Below are positions 50,716-60,909 of a stretch of DNA of 64,000 nucleotides, piece by piece; the first letter of the stretch is position 1; every line of letters starts with the position of its first letter. Position numbers and translations under genes: made by a program. The stretch lies in NCBI GenBank assembly GCA_942492555.1, contig CALOEX010000009.1, positions 10,831 to 74,830 on the forward strand, given 5' to 3'. This stretch comes from JBCCVH01 sp942492555. GTDB lineage: Bacteria > Bacteroidota > Bacteroidia > Cytophagales > Amoebophilaceae. Under the pieces are notes generated by a model. It saw only the letters and a program-made list of their open reading frames with translations. It was not told the origin of the DNA and made no database searches.

Positions 50716-53448
50716 CTAGCGAGATGATTTTTTTCTGCTACGCAAAAACAGGAAGAACAAGAGCATAGCAAACAATAGCAAGAGGGTAACAACAGCTATG
50801 TACATTGTGGTCTTGTTGTTTATAGGTTTGATTTCAGGTGTTTTAGTTTGCTGTTTTGTGTTATGGGATGTTTGGGGCTGTGCTAGTTTTTTGGGGGTTC
50901 TTTCATTTCTTTTTTCTTTAAATGATGTGAAATATGCTTTTAGGGTACTGAACATATGTTTTATTTTCTTGATGAATTTTCCAAATAGCGATGTTTTTGT
51001 GGTTTGTTCTTCTTGGTGTGGTTGTGGCACAATGGGATTTTGGGTTTTTGTATTTTTTGTTGTTGGGGCTTTTGGAACTTTATCTTTAGAGTTTTTTTGA
51101 AGTACTTTTTTTTCTTGATTGTTTTGCGTGCTATTATCGTTGTTTCCTATGCCATCACTTCTTGTATGGGTGCCACTTGTTGTATCATCATCATTTGCGT
51201 TAGTATTATTTGGGACTATTTGAGTGTTATCATTATTATCGTTATTGTTCTGTTGTTGGTTCTTGTCTGCAGCTTGTACTTCTTTTTTGGTATCATTACT
51301 TCCTATCTTGGTGTTACTTGTTTTAGTAGGGAGAGTGGGTACTGATGTAGCTTTGTTTTTTATAGTAGCTTGATCTTGTGCTCCTTTGGTAAAGAAGCTA
51401 TGTTCTCCTTGATCATTTTCTAATACGTAGGGGTTACTACTGTGATTAATTTCATCTTTTTGTACAAGTTTTTTAATCCTCTTGATAAAATTAGGTTGCT
51501 CTTTTTCCTTTTTATCTTTCTTACTTTCTATCTTGGTGTCACTTGTTTTAGTAGGGTGAGTGGGTACTGATGTAGCTTTGTTTTTTACGTTTTTTATTGC
51601 TGTGATGCATTTTCTCCATAGTGATGTTGGTTCTTCTTTTGTTGGAGTCACTTTTTGTGTGTTGGTTGATTTCTTTGTTTCATCTGCTTGTTTTTGTTCA
51701 CCATGATTGGAAGAATCCTCTTGTTGTTCGTTTGTGTTATCCTTTTTTTTCGTTCCACCACTTCTCATCTCAGTGTCACTTGTTGTATTATTATCATTCT
51801 TATTTTCCTTACTTCCTATCTTGGTGTCACTTGTTTTAGTAGGGAGAGGGGGTACTGATGTAGCTTTGTTTTTTATAGTAGCTTGATCTTGTGCTCCTTT
51901 GGTAAAGAAGCTATATACTCCTTGATCATTTTCTAATACGTAGGGGTTACTACTGTGATTAATTTCATCTTTTTGTACAAGTTTTTTAATCCTCTTGATA
52001 AAATTAGGTTGCTCTTTTTCCTTTTTATCTTTCTTACTTTCTATCTTGGTGTCACTTGTTTTAGTAGGGAGAGTGGGTACTGATGTAGCTTTGTTTTTTA
52101 CGTTTTTTATTGCTGTGATGCATTTTCTCCATAGTGATGTTGGTTCTTCTTTTGTTGGAGTCACTTTTTGTGTGTTGGTTGATTTCTTTGTTTCATCTGC
52201 TTGTTTTTGTTCACCATGATTGGAAGAATCCTCTTGTTGTTCGTTTGTGTTATCCTTTTTTTTCGTTCCACCACTTCCCATCTCAGTGTCACTTGTTGTA
52301 TTATTATCATTCTTATTTTCCTTACTTCCTATCTTGCTGTCACTTGTTTTAGTAGGGAGAGTGGGCACTGATGTAGCTTTGTTTTTTTCCTGATATAGCA
52401 CAAAGCCCAAAATAGCGAAAATCACTGGGATGGCTACTTTTTCGTAGTTGTTTTCTAACGTTTCATCGCTTTTTGTATGGGTGTCACTTTTTGTATCATC
52501 ATTTGCGTTAGTATTATTTAGGACTATTTGAGTGTTATCATTATTATCGTTATTGTTCTGTGGTTGGTTCTTGTCTGCAGATTGTACCTTTTTTTTGGTA
52601 TTATTATTGCCACCAACTCCTGTATGGGTGCTACTTCTTGTAGGGGTGTCATTGGGGTTATTATTATTGTTGTTGTTGTCGTTGTTATTGTTATTTGGCT
52701 TTTTATTTTGTACTGGGGTGTTGTTAGAGGAGGTTGTTGGTTTTTTTTCTTTGGTTTGTAGTTCTTTGCATGTTTTGATTTTTTTATTTGTAAAATTCTT
52801 TAGCTTCTCAAGATTTTCATCTTTACAACATAATAATGTTTCTGTGTAGTAATTTAGAGCATTGGAATAGTCCTTTTTGGCTTGATATATTTTCCCGATT
52901 TGACAGAGAGTCTGAGCGTATAAACTCGTTTGATTTTTGTCGCTATCATAAATTGCTAACTTTTTTTTGTAAATATCGAGAGCTTTTTGCCAGTTTTTTT
53001 GGATGTAGTATATATTTCCGATATGATCGAGGGTTTGTATGTATATAAGGTCACTTTTTTTTTCCAAAATTGGTAATGCTCCTTCTAAATTTTTTAGAGC
53101 TAGGGGATATTCTTTTTTGACTTTATATATCATTCCTATTTGATAGAGGATCTGAGCGTATACATATATGTGTTCTTTGCTGTCTTTTTTACAAGATGAT
53201 AATGCTTGGTTGTAGTATGACAGAGATTTGGCATATTTTTGTTTTTTATAATAATACCAGCCTTGTTTATAATAATTCCAATATGTTAAAAATTCTTTTT
53301 CTTTATTATTTGTGTTATTGTTGTTATCGTTTAGTTTGAGAGGTGTGGTTTCTTTATTATTTTGAGAGGCAAATGTATCATGCCATGTTAGCAACATTAC
53401 TAATGTTATGGATATAATGGTTGAGGTTATTTTTTTTATATGCAACAT
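50716..53448 (-). CDS. Large exported TPR protein with low-complexity repeats and C-terminal membrane anchor
   Basis: 910 residues. Signal segment (IKKITSTIISITLVMLLTWH), Asn-rich linker, four TPR units at about 48-225 (YAKSLSYYNQALSSCKKDSK; AQTLCQIGKIYQAKKDYSNA), then a long Asn/Asp/Thr/Lys-rich region with a hydrophobic segment near 338 (VAIPVIFAILGFVLYQ), two 171-residue repeats (about 365-706, each with WRKCITAIKNVKNK and NFIKRIKKLVQKDEINHSSN), a region rich in Gln/Asn/Thr, and a final membrane segment MYIAVVTLLLLFAMLLFFLF ending in RKKSSR. The basic patches FIKRIKKL may be short amphipathic helices. Unknown function; the layout suggests a surface or envelope-spanning protein. Confidence 0.75.
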   Translation of the reverse strand: MLHIKKITSTIISITLVMLLTWHDTFASQNNKETTPLKLNDNNNNTNNKEKEFLTYWNYYKQGWYYYKKQKYAKSLSYYNQALSSCKKDSKEHIYVYAQILYQIGMIYKVKKEYPLALKNLEGALPILEKKSDLIYIQTLDHIGNIYYIQKNWQKALDIYKKKLAIYDSDKNQTSLYAQTLCQIGKIYQAKKDYSNALNYYTETLLCCKDENLEKLKNFTNKKIKTCKELQTKEKKPTTSSNNTPVQNKKPNNNNNDNNNNNNNPNDTPTRSSTHTGVGGNNNTKKKVQSADKNQPQNNNDNNDNTQIVLNNTNANDDTKSDTHTKSDETLENNYEKVAIPVIFAILGFVLYQEKNKATSVPTLPTKTSDSKIGSKENKNDNNTTSDTEMGSGGTKKKDNTNEQQEDSSNHGEQKQADETKKSTNTQKVTPTKEEPTSLWRKCITAIKNVKNKATSVPTLPTKTSDTKIESKKDKKEKEQPNFIKRIKKLVQKDEINHSSNPYVLENDQGVYSFFTKGAQDQATIKNKATSVPPLPTKTSDTKIGSKENKNDNNTTSDTEMRSGGTKKKDNTNEQQEDSSNHGEQKQADETKKSTNTQKVTPTKEEPTSLWRKCITAIKNVKNKATSVPTHPTKTSDTKIESKKDKKEKEQPNFIKRIKKLVQKDEINHSSNPYVLENDQGEHSFFTKGAQDQATIKNKATSVPTLPTKTSNTKIGSNDTKKEVQAADKNQQQNNNDNNDNTQIVPNNTNANDDDTTSGTHTRSDGIGNNDNSTQNNQEKKVLQKNSKDKVPKAPTTKNTKTQNPIVPQPHQEEQTTKTSLFGKFIKKIKHMFSTLKAYFTSFKEKRNERTPKKLAQPQTSHNTKQQTKTPEIKPINNKTTMYIAVVTLLLLFAMLLFFLFLRSRKKSSR
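51331..52356 (-). repeat. 513-bp direct repeat, two full units plus partial third
   Basis: The phrase GAGAGNGGGNACTGATGTAG recurs at 51331, 51844 and 52357, exactly 513 bp apart, and the sequence between is nearly identical. Each unit codes 171 residues in frame. Few differences point to recent duplication or conversion. Confidence 0.93.
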
Positions 53449-53932
53449 GTTTTATGGGTAAATTTTACTAAAACGCCAGCTGAACAGACTCGAAACAAGA
53501 GAAAAATGAGATGAATAAATACTGTACTGTCTCAATTTAAATACAAAATATTTAGGGCGAAATCTGTTCAGTTTTTAACTCAATGCTACATTGTTTCTAA
53601 GACGTTCTATAGCTTCTTCTTTTGGTTTATTAACGTCATGGTTTATCATGATTAAAAAATTTAGGGTTAAAAATTAAGGCAAATTTACATTTTTTTTAAT
53701 CGTGACAAAGTTGTATAAACGAATCCATTTTTCACATAGGACTTTTTGCGTGCATTGTTTTTGCGTAGTGAACTTTTTAAATACGGACTAGTAGTTGTAG
53801 AAGTACTAGCTGAGCAAAACACTTCGGTGAAAAGATAGAGATCAAGACGTGCATTTTTGTAAGAAAATGCATTCATGGAGTTATCATTTTTCTAATTTTA
53901 AAGCTGTTTTTTTTGATGCTTGATAGGTTGTT
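53449..53932. other. Intergenic stretch with possible gene remnants
   Basis: About 480 bases. Two short minus-strand frames exist: 24 codons at 53575-53649 (starts MINHDVNKPKEEAIERLRNN) and 63 codons at 53685-53876; neither resembles a known family. CTGAACAGA occurs twice (near 53482 and, reading the other strand, near 53563), which might be the edge of an old insertion, but I cannot show terminal repeats or a transposase. Confidence 0.35.
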
Positions 53933-54286
53933 TTAGAAGGCGTCTTGGAAGTGTGTAATTTTTATGGTGTCGTGGGTGGTTTCTACAGCGATGACGTCGA
54001 AGCGTATGGGATGATTCCATTGTATGGCGTCGATGTATGCTGTGGCTACTTTGTGGTAGTTTTCTTGTTGTGTTGGTGATACAAATGTTTCTGGATGGCC
54101 ATAGGTGTTTTTTGTGCGCGTTTTGACTTCTACGAAAATAAGGAGGTTTTCTTTGCGTGCGATGATGTCGATTTCGGCGTGTTGCAGACGGTAGTTTCGT
54201 TGTTCTATGGAAAATCCTTTGTTTTCGAGGAATCTTGCTGCGGTTCCTTCAGCTTTTGTGCCTCGTTTTTTATTTTGTGTGTCCAT
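53933..54286 (-). CDS. YraN family (UPF0102) nuclease-fold protein
   Basis: 117 residues, usual size. GTKAEGTAARFLENKGFSIE at the start and the PD-(D/E)XK core HAEIDIIARKENLLIFVEVK (Asp, Glu-x-Lys) are typical. The family adopts a restriction-endonuclease-like fold, probably for nucleic acid repair or recombination; exact role unknown. 18 bp downstream of the exonuclease gene, same strand. Confidence 0.92.
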   Translation of the reverse strand: MDTQNKKRGTKAEGTAARFLENKGFSIEQRNYRLQHAEIDIIARKENLLIFVEVKTRTKNTYGHPETFVSPTQQENYHKVATAYIDAIQWNHPIRFDVIAVETTHDTIKITHFQDAF

Positions 54287-54304
54287 GTTGTGATGTTAAA
54301 TTGA

Positions 54305-55021
54305 TTAGATTAATGTAAATTTTTTTATGATGTTTTCATCGGGTAATAGTGGTAGGTATTGTAGTCTTCGGTAGAGTTGTGTGGTGGCGATGACATCTTG
54401 CATGCAGTATTGTTGGATGGATTCTAGGTTATTGTGGAGGTGATATTGTGTGTTTACTTGGTTTCCTTGCATGTTGTCTTTGCTGGAGGGGATGTCTAGG
54501 ATGGAGGTGAGTAGGTCTAGGGAGGTGTAGTTTTTTTTATCGCCGAATTTCCAGAGTTCCATGGTGTCTATGTGAGTGACTTCCCAAGGTTTTTTTCCTG
54601 TGGTGTTCAGGGATTGCGGTAAGGGGATATGATGGATGACCATGCGTCTGGCGAGGTATGGAAGGTCGAATTCTTTGCTGTTGTGTCCGCAAAGGGGTGT
54701 GTTGTGTGGGAATTTAGAGAGGATGTCTTTGCATTGTTGGAGGAGTTCTTTTTCGTTGTGGCTTGCTAGGCTTTGTAGGTGTAGTGTTTCTTGTTGTTGG
54801 TTTTTGGAGATGTATCCCATGGCAACGACGATGATTTTACCAAATTCTGCGAAGATGCCAGCTTTTTCAAAGAAGAGATCTTGTATTTCTTGTTGTGTGG
54901 AAGCGCCTAGCTGCATGGCTTTTTTTTGCCATAGTAATTGTATTTTTGGGGATAGGTCTTGGTAGGAGGGTGTTGCAGAGACGGTTTCTATGTCTATGAA
55001 AAGTGGGGATGTTGTTTCCAT
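54305..55021 (-). CDS. 3'-5' exonuclease, DnaQ-like / PolB-type domain
   Basis: 238 residues. DEDD motifs in order: LFIDIETVSA (about 7-16), CGHNSKEFDLPYLARR (about 112-127), and YCMQDVIATTQLYRRL (about 206-221) with the final Asp. This matches the stand-alone PolB-like 3'-5' exonucleases common in Bacteroidota, which trim DNA 3' ends. Divergent from the 16S gene; the 250 bp between hold the rRNA promoter. Confidence 0.88.
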   Translation of the reverse strand: METTSPLFIDIETVSATPSYQDLSPKIQLLWQKKAMQLGASTQQEIQDLFFEKAGIFAEFGKIIVVAMGYISKNQQQETLHLQSLASHNEKELLQQCKDILSKFPHNTPLCGHNSKEFDLPYLARRMVIHHIPLPQSLNTTGKKPWEVTHIDTMELWKFGDKKNYTSLDLLTSILDIPSSKDNMQGNQVNTQYHLHNNLESIQQYCMQDVIATTQLYRRLQYLPLLPDENIIKKFTLI

Positions 55022-55154
55022 ATGGGTGTTTGTGTATTGGTGATGTGATGGTTGGGTGAATGTAATGTTTGTTGTGTAATAATAAAAATGTATGGAAAGA
55101 ATGGAGGGGTATGGTTCTATTTTTTTAAAAAGTTTTTTTTTAGGGAAAAAGTGT

Positions 55155-55162
55155 TATATTTG
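55155..55162 (+). promoter_or_regulatory. Probable -7 box of the 16S rRNA promoter
   Basis: TATATTTG matches the Bacteroidota -7 consensus TAnnTTTG exactly, about 113 bases before the 16S 5' end. The -33 TTTG is not clear: the corresponding place holds a T run with one G (AGTTTTTTTTTAGGG). Confidence 0.5.
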
Positions 55163-55274
55163 TGCACTCCAATTCCATTAGGTAGGAGCAACGTAAGTTG
55201 TATGGAGTAACATGATCTTTGAAAGAAGCAGCAAGCGTTAAAGAGCGAACAAGTCATACAAATTAAAAATTATA

Positions 55275-56798
<1,524 letters not shown>

Positions 56799-56849
56799 TA
56801 GAACTGTTTGCATCTGACTTGCTGTTTCTTTTTATCATGTTTTTCATTC

Positions 56850-56880
56850 TTTCTTAATTTTTAAGAAAAAAAAATTTTTT
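56850..56880. terminator. Weak AT hairpin between 16S and sufD
   Basis: TTTCTTAA (56850-56857), 3-base loop, TTAAGAAA (56861-56868), then an A run and six T. It lies between convergent transcripts and may serve either, but the stem has almost no G-C pairs. Confidence 0.3.
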
Positions 56881-56921
56881 CCACTTTATCAAACAATTGA
56901 TTTGATCCAAGGATACTATAC

Positions 56922-58184
56922 TTATGCTTGTAAATATATCGGTATATGCAGATGAAGCATATCCTCTATAAAATTTTTTACACTTTTTTCTTGAAAGTTT
57001 ATCCAGGGACTATTGATAAAACTTTCTATCAATAGTTTTTTTGCTTCTTGTAGATTTATTCCGCGTGATTGTAAATAAAAGAGCATTTTGTCAATGCCTT
57101 TTCCTATGGTAGCACCATGTTTGCATACAATGTCATCTGCATGGATCATAAGTTCAGGCCGGGCATATATATGGGCGTTGTTAAGGATCCAACCATGATG
57201 GTATTGTGCTGTGCTGGTTTTTTGTGCTGGTTTTTTAACATCAATAATGCCACGAAAAACACTGGTACTTTCCTGGGTGGCAATGCCTTTGTAATATGTG
57301 TGGCCTGTTGTGTTAGGAAGGTGATGAACAAGTTTGTTATGCGTTTCTATAAAGTTGTTTTTATGTGTTAAATAAGATCCATAAAAAGTAGCATTGCTGT
57401 GACTGCCTATGCATTCTGCTATTTGTTGGTGTCTAAAAAATTTTCCTCCTAATAATAAGGTAAAGTCTGTGAGGGTGCTTTGTTCTTCTAAAATATTGTG
57501 GGCATGGTAGCATTGTCGTAGCTGGGAGGAAGGATTGGAAAGATGTATGAGAGTATGTGTTATATGGGCATGTGGTGCTAGGTAGCGTTCGGTAACATGG
57601 TTGACAAATTTGTATTGTGTACTGCTATATAGGATATCAACAATATGTGCTTTGCTTTTTTTGCCAAATGAGAAGAAGGTTCGGGGATGTGTGATAGAGG
57701 GGGTATTTCCCAGGTGATGTAGGTAAATAGGGTGGGGGATGATGTGGTTTTCTTGGATGGAAATAGTATTTAGACGTTGAAATGTACTTGTGTTTAGCGC
57801 TATGAATAAATCTTGGTGGGTAGAGGCGTATTTGCCTACATGTTTTTTGATGTGTGCTGGGATTGGGTCTTGTGGAGTTAGCTGGATGATGTTGATGCCT
57901 TGGGGAAGTGGGGTGTGTATGGTGATGTTGTCTGTGAGGAAAATATGGTATCCTGGAGAGATGAGATGTGGTTGTGGTTGTGGTGGACTGTTGCTGGTGA
58001 TGTCATCATCTGGCAATAGTCTATTGAGGGGGGTGTAACGGTATGCTTCCCATTTTTTGTTGGGAAATCCTTGTTGTATGCAATGTGTACGTGCTTGTTG
58101 CTGTAGTTGTTGCCACGATGGATCATAGTTATCAAAGTTGGGAAAATTTTGTATGAGTGTATTGTAGAGTGTTTCTATAGTCAT
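56922..58184 (-). CDS. sufD: Fe-S cluster assembly protein SufD
   Basis: 420 residues. The SufB/SufD beta-helix core with THTLIHLSNPSSQLRQCYHA, FVNHVTERYLAPHAHITHTL, GTATQESTSVFRGIIDVKKP (here GIATQ) and the close RPELMIHADDIVCKHGATIG (typical C-H-G-A-T) followed by FYLQSRGI. Acts with SufB and SufC as the scaffold for new Fe-S clusters. It starts 9 bp after sufC. sufB, usually upstream of sufC, is not in the window. Confidence 0.95.
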   Translation of the reverse strand: MTIETLYNTLIQNFPNFDNYDPSWQQLQQQARTHCIQQGFPNKKWEAYRYTPLNRLLPDDDITSNSPPQPQPHLISPGYHIFLTDNITIHTPLPQGINIIQLTPQDPIPAHIKKHVGKYASTHQDLFIALNTSTFQRLNTISIQENHIIPHPIYLHHLGNTPSITHPRTFFSFGKKSKAHIVDILYSSTQYKFVNHVTERYLAPHAHITHTLIHLSNPSSQLRQCYHAHNILEEQSTLTDFTLLLGGKFFRHQQIAECIGSHSNATFYGSYLTHKNNFIETHNKLVHHLPNTTGHTYYKGIATQESTSVFRGIIDVKKPAQKTSTAQYHHGWILNNAHIYARPELMIHADDIVCKHGATIGKGIDKMLFYLQSRGINLQEAKKLLIESFINSPWINFQEKSVKNFIEDMLHLHIPIYLQA

Positions 58185-58193
58185 GATGAGATG

Positions 58194-58886
58194 CTAAATG
58201 GTCAAGATACCTTTTGTGAGTGTATGGACTTTTGTTGGCTGGAGGTGTTCTAAGAGGTTGTGGTAGTGGGTGATGATAATGAAAGCAGATCCTTTTTTTT
58301 GTTGTTCTTGTATAAGCTGTATCAAGAGTTGTCTACCTGTGCTGTCCAATCCTGAATCTGTTTCATCGAGTATGGCTAGTGTAGGTTGCAAAAGTAACAA
58401 TTGTAATAATTCGCTACGTTTTTTTTCCCCTCCTGAAAAATTGCTGTTTACAGATCTTCCTAAAAAGGTCTTGTCCCAGCCGGTTGTTTCTAGGGCTTTT
58501 TTTATATGTTGGAGACATGTGGTGCTTTTCATCTCTGTTTGTTTTTTGGTTTTGTGTTGTTTTTGTATGATTGTTTGTAGAAATTGCATGTTGCTTACAC
58601 CAGGTATTTCTACAGGTTGTTGAAAAGCCATGAAAAGACCTGCTTGTGCTCTTGCTTCAGGTGACATTTCTTGGAGTGGCTGTTGTGCAAATAGTATGTT
58701 TCCTTGCATATCATACCCGGGACTACCTACGAGTACATGGCCTAAAGTGCTTTTTCCTGCTCCATTATTGCCCAATAAGGCGTGTATTTCTCCTGGATAT
58801 ATAGTGAGGTTAATATTTTGTAAAATTGTTTTTTTTTGAATGCTTACTGTAAGATTTTGTATGGATAAAAGGGGGTGTTTAATCAT
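58194..58886 (-). CDS. sufC: Fe-S cluster assembly ATPase SufC
   Basis: 230 residues, ABC-type ATPase. Walker A ALLGNNGAGKSTLGHVL (about 35-51), Q-loop MAFQQPVEIPGV, signature NFSGGEKKRSELLQL, Walker B LAILDETDSGLD and switch His in IIITHYH. Powers SufBCD scaffold opening. The Fe-S binding AddB-like nuclease at 31 kb would be one client. Upstream there is no sufB; instead the AAA-ATPase array begins 120 bp away on the same strand. Confidence 0.96.
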   Translation of the reverse strand: MIKHPLLSIQNLTVSIQKKTILQNINLTIYPGEIHALLGNNGAGKSTLGHVLVGSPGYDMQGNILFAQQPLQEMSPEARAQAGLFMAFQQPVEIPGVSNMQFLQTIIQKQHKTKKQTEMKSTTCLQHIKKALETTGWDKTFLGRSVNSNFSGGEKKRSELLQLLLLQPTLAILDETDSGLDSTGRQLLIQLIQEQQKKGSAFIIITHYHNLLEHLQPTKVHTLTKGILTI

Positions 58887-59006
58887 CTTGCTAAATTAAA
58901 AATTGATGTCATTGTTAAATACTCTCTTTGCATTGCATGCAGATTTGTTTATTGTGCTTGTAAAGAGGGAGCTTAGGATTCTGTTTAAGACATTCTAAGA
59001 TATTAC

Positions 59007-60749
59007 TTACCCTACAATCTCATATCGTATCTCCATCTCGGATTTATTGAAAGATACCCCCATGAGAATAAACTTTTTAATGCCCCTTTGTGTCAAATCT
59101 CGCTTATAGCCCAACGTTTTAATTTGTGTCAATGCAGTCTCCGCCACCTCTTGGAGCCTTTCTGTTTTTGCTGCAACTTTAAGCTCTAAAATAATGCCAT
59201 ATTGCGATTGATCTTTTGGCTCTATGCAAATATCATAAATGCCTCCTCCACTGATTCTATTGGAAGTGACTATATGGCTACGGCTTAGACAAGCACTCAT
59301 CCCCAGCACCAGCCCATGATAAAACTGTTCATAATGTTTTCCTCCTTTATCTAAAAAACTAGGCACACACTGGAGGTAATCTTCTAAAAAAGTTTGAAAA
59401 GCAGAGACATCACCTCTTATCAAAGCATCCATACTATTGTAATAATGATCTTTTCTGCCATTCGTTACCGCATTGACAACAATTTTCCTCATGCTTTCCC
59501 GCACTTCTTCATTCACAAAAGAGAGGGTATAGACCTCTTCACCAAAATTGCCCATAGCTGTTTTTTCAATGCGCATATAACCTGCAAGCAACATAAGACT
59601 CCAAAAAGAAGTGCGGTCAGACTTTAGGCTTTTACCCAAAATAATATCTGGATTAATGCGTATGGCAATGGTTGCCCGATGCAATAGTTTATCAAGATCT
59701 TGCGCTAATTCCTGGGTGTTATGGGCAATGAGATCCTTGATAATGTCCGTGCTACCACTGTTAACCCAATAAGGCACAAGCGCCTTCTCCATAGGTGCAC
59801 CTTTTTTTTGGTAAATAGAAGCGTTTTTCGTGAATGACACAATAGAAAAAGGATTGTACAATATGTACTCTTCTATCTGATAACCATTGTACATCTCTTT
59901 AAGTTCATGTGCTTTTTGCGGTAGCCCAGCTCTGTCTAAAAAATCGTCTGTCTCTGCAGGTGTAAAACCAAAAGCATCCGCATAAAGAGGAGAGGAGAAA
60001 CAACTATACACTTCTACATTATTTAATTCAGAAAAAAGAGAGGATTTAACAATTTTTAAAATACCGGTAATCAAACCTTTATGTAGGTAGTCATTGCCTT
60101 TAAAAGCTTTGTTAAATAGCGTGGCAATAAGGCTGCGCATCTCTTCATAATAACCATGCACATGGGCATCATGTAAAGGTGTGTCATATTCATCTAGGAG
60201 AAGCATGACCTTTTTGCCTGTATGCTGAAAAAGCATATGGGAAAGAAATCGTAGAGAAGATTCATAATGTGCTTGCGTTGCTTTCTCCCATAGTATTTTT
60301 CTAAACATTTCCTTGTTATGCTCTTCCATTTTATCAGACGCTAGTAAATATTGATGCTGATCGAATAAGGTAGCTATCATGCCTTTCAATCGTGCATAAG
60401 CCTCTTCAAAATTTTTACCACGTACCTCCTTCAATGTTAAAAAAATAACCGGAAACTGCCCTTGCAATGCCATCACCTCGGGATGTTTGCTAATAGCAAG
60501 GCCCTCAAAAAGCCCTTTGGTAGGAATACCCTCCACCTCTTTGGCAAAAAAGTGTTGCATCATGGAAAGGCTTAGCGTTTTGCCAAATCTACGCGGGCGG
60601 GTAATCAAAGCGATTTCATCACCTGCATAAATAAACTCTTTGATCATCAACGTTTTATCTATAAAGAGATAATGCTCGCCAGCAGGATCTTGATACCTTA
60701 TTAGCTTTGCAAAATCAGAAACGCCTATAGGAAACATGTGTTGGGTCAT
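59007..60749 (-). CDS. AAA-ATPase / PD-(D/E)XK nuclease-like protein (DUF1703 type), copy 1
   Basis: 580 residues. N-terminal AAA-like ATPase: FPIGVSDFAKLIR, the IDKTLMIKEFI segment, Walker A RPRRFGKTLS (about 51-60), Walker B KVMLLLDEYDTPL (about 184-196). C-terminal part: a nuclease-like fold with GGIYDICIEPKDQSQYGIIL then ELKVAAK, i.e. the Asp ... Glu-x-Lys motif of the PD-(D/E)XK superfamily, followed by a helix KTERLQEVAETALTQI. Such proteins are widely multiplied in Bacteroidota and in intracellular symbionts; role unproven (mobile or defence-like). Intact here. Confidence 0.88.
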   Translation of the reverse strand: MTQHMFPIGVSDFAKLIRYQDPAGEHYLFIDKTLMIKEFIYAGDEIALITRPRRFGKTLSLSMMQHFFAKEVEGIPTKGLFEGLAISKHPEVMALQGQFPVIFLTLKEVRGKNFEEAYARLKGMIATLFDQHQYLLASDKMEEHNKEMFRKILWEKATQAHYESSLRFLSHMLFQHTGKKVMLLLDEYDTPLHDAHVHGYYEEMRSLIATLFNKAFKGNDYLHKGLITGILKIVKSSLFSELNNVEVYSCFSSPLYADAFGFTPAETDDFLDRAGLPQKAHELKEMYNGYQIEEYILYNPFSIVSFTKNASIYQKKGAPMEKALVPYWVNSGSTDIIKDLIAHNTQELAQDLDKLLHRATIAIRINPDIILGKSLKSDRTSFWSLMLLAGYMRIEKTAMGNFGEEVYTLSFVNEEVRESMRKIVVNAVTNGRKDHYYNSMDALIRGDVSAFQTFLEDYLQCVPSFLDKGGKHYEQFYHGLVLGMSACLSRSHIVTSNRISGGGIYDICIEPKDQSQYGIILELKVAAKTERLQEVAETALTQIKTLGYKRDLTQRGIKKFILMGVSFNKSEMEIRYEIVG

Positions 60750-60909
60750 AGATATGTTGTAAAGGATGATAGGCCAAAGATAATAAACTTGCTACGAAGC
60801 AACCTAGTGTAAGTGAAAAAAAGCAGAACACATGCATACACTTTTGTACTGATCTGTTACCCTTTACTCCTCATGATGCATTTTTCATTTTTCGCTATTC
60901 ATTTTCCAT

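Noticed and set aside
53575..53876. Two short minus-strand frames (24 and 63 codons)
   Set aside because: No family resemblance, no leader or operon context; left as intergenic.
57117..57371. 84-codon + strand frame inside sufD
   Set aside because: Shadow of sufD, whose SufB/D motifs are clear on the other strand.
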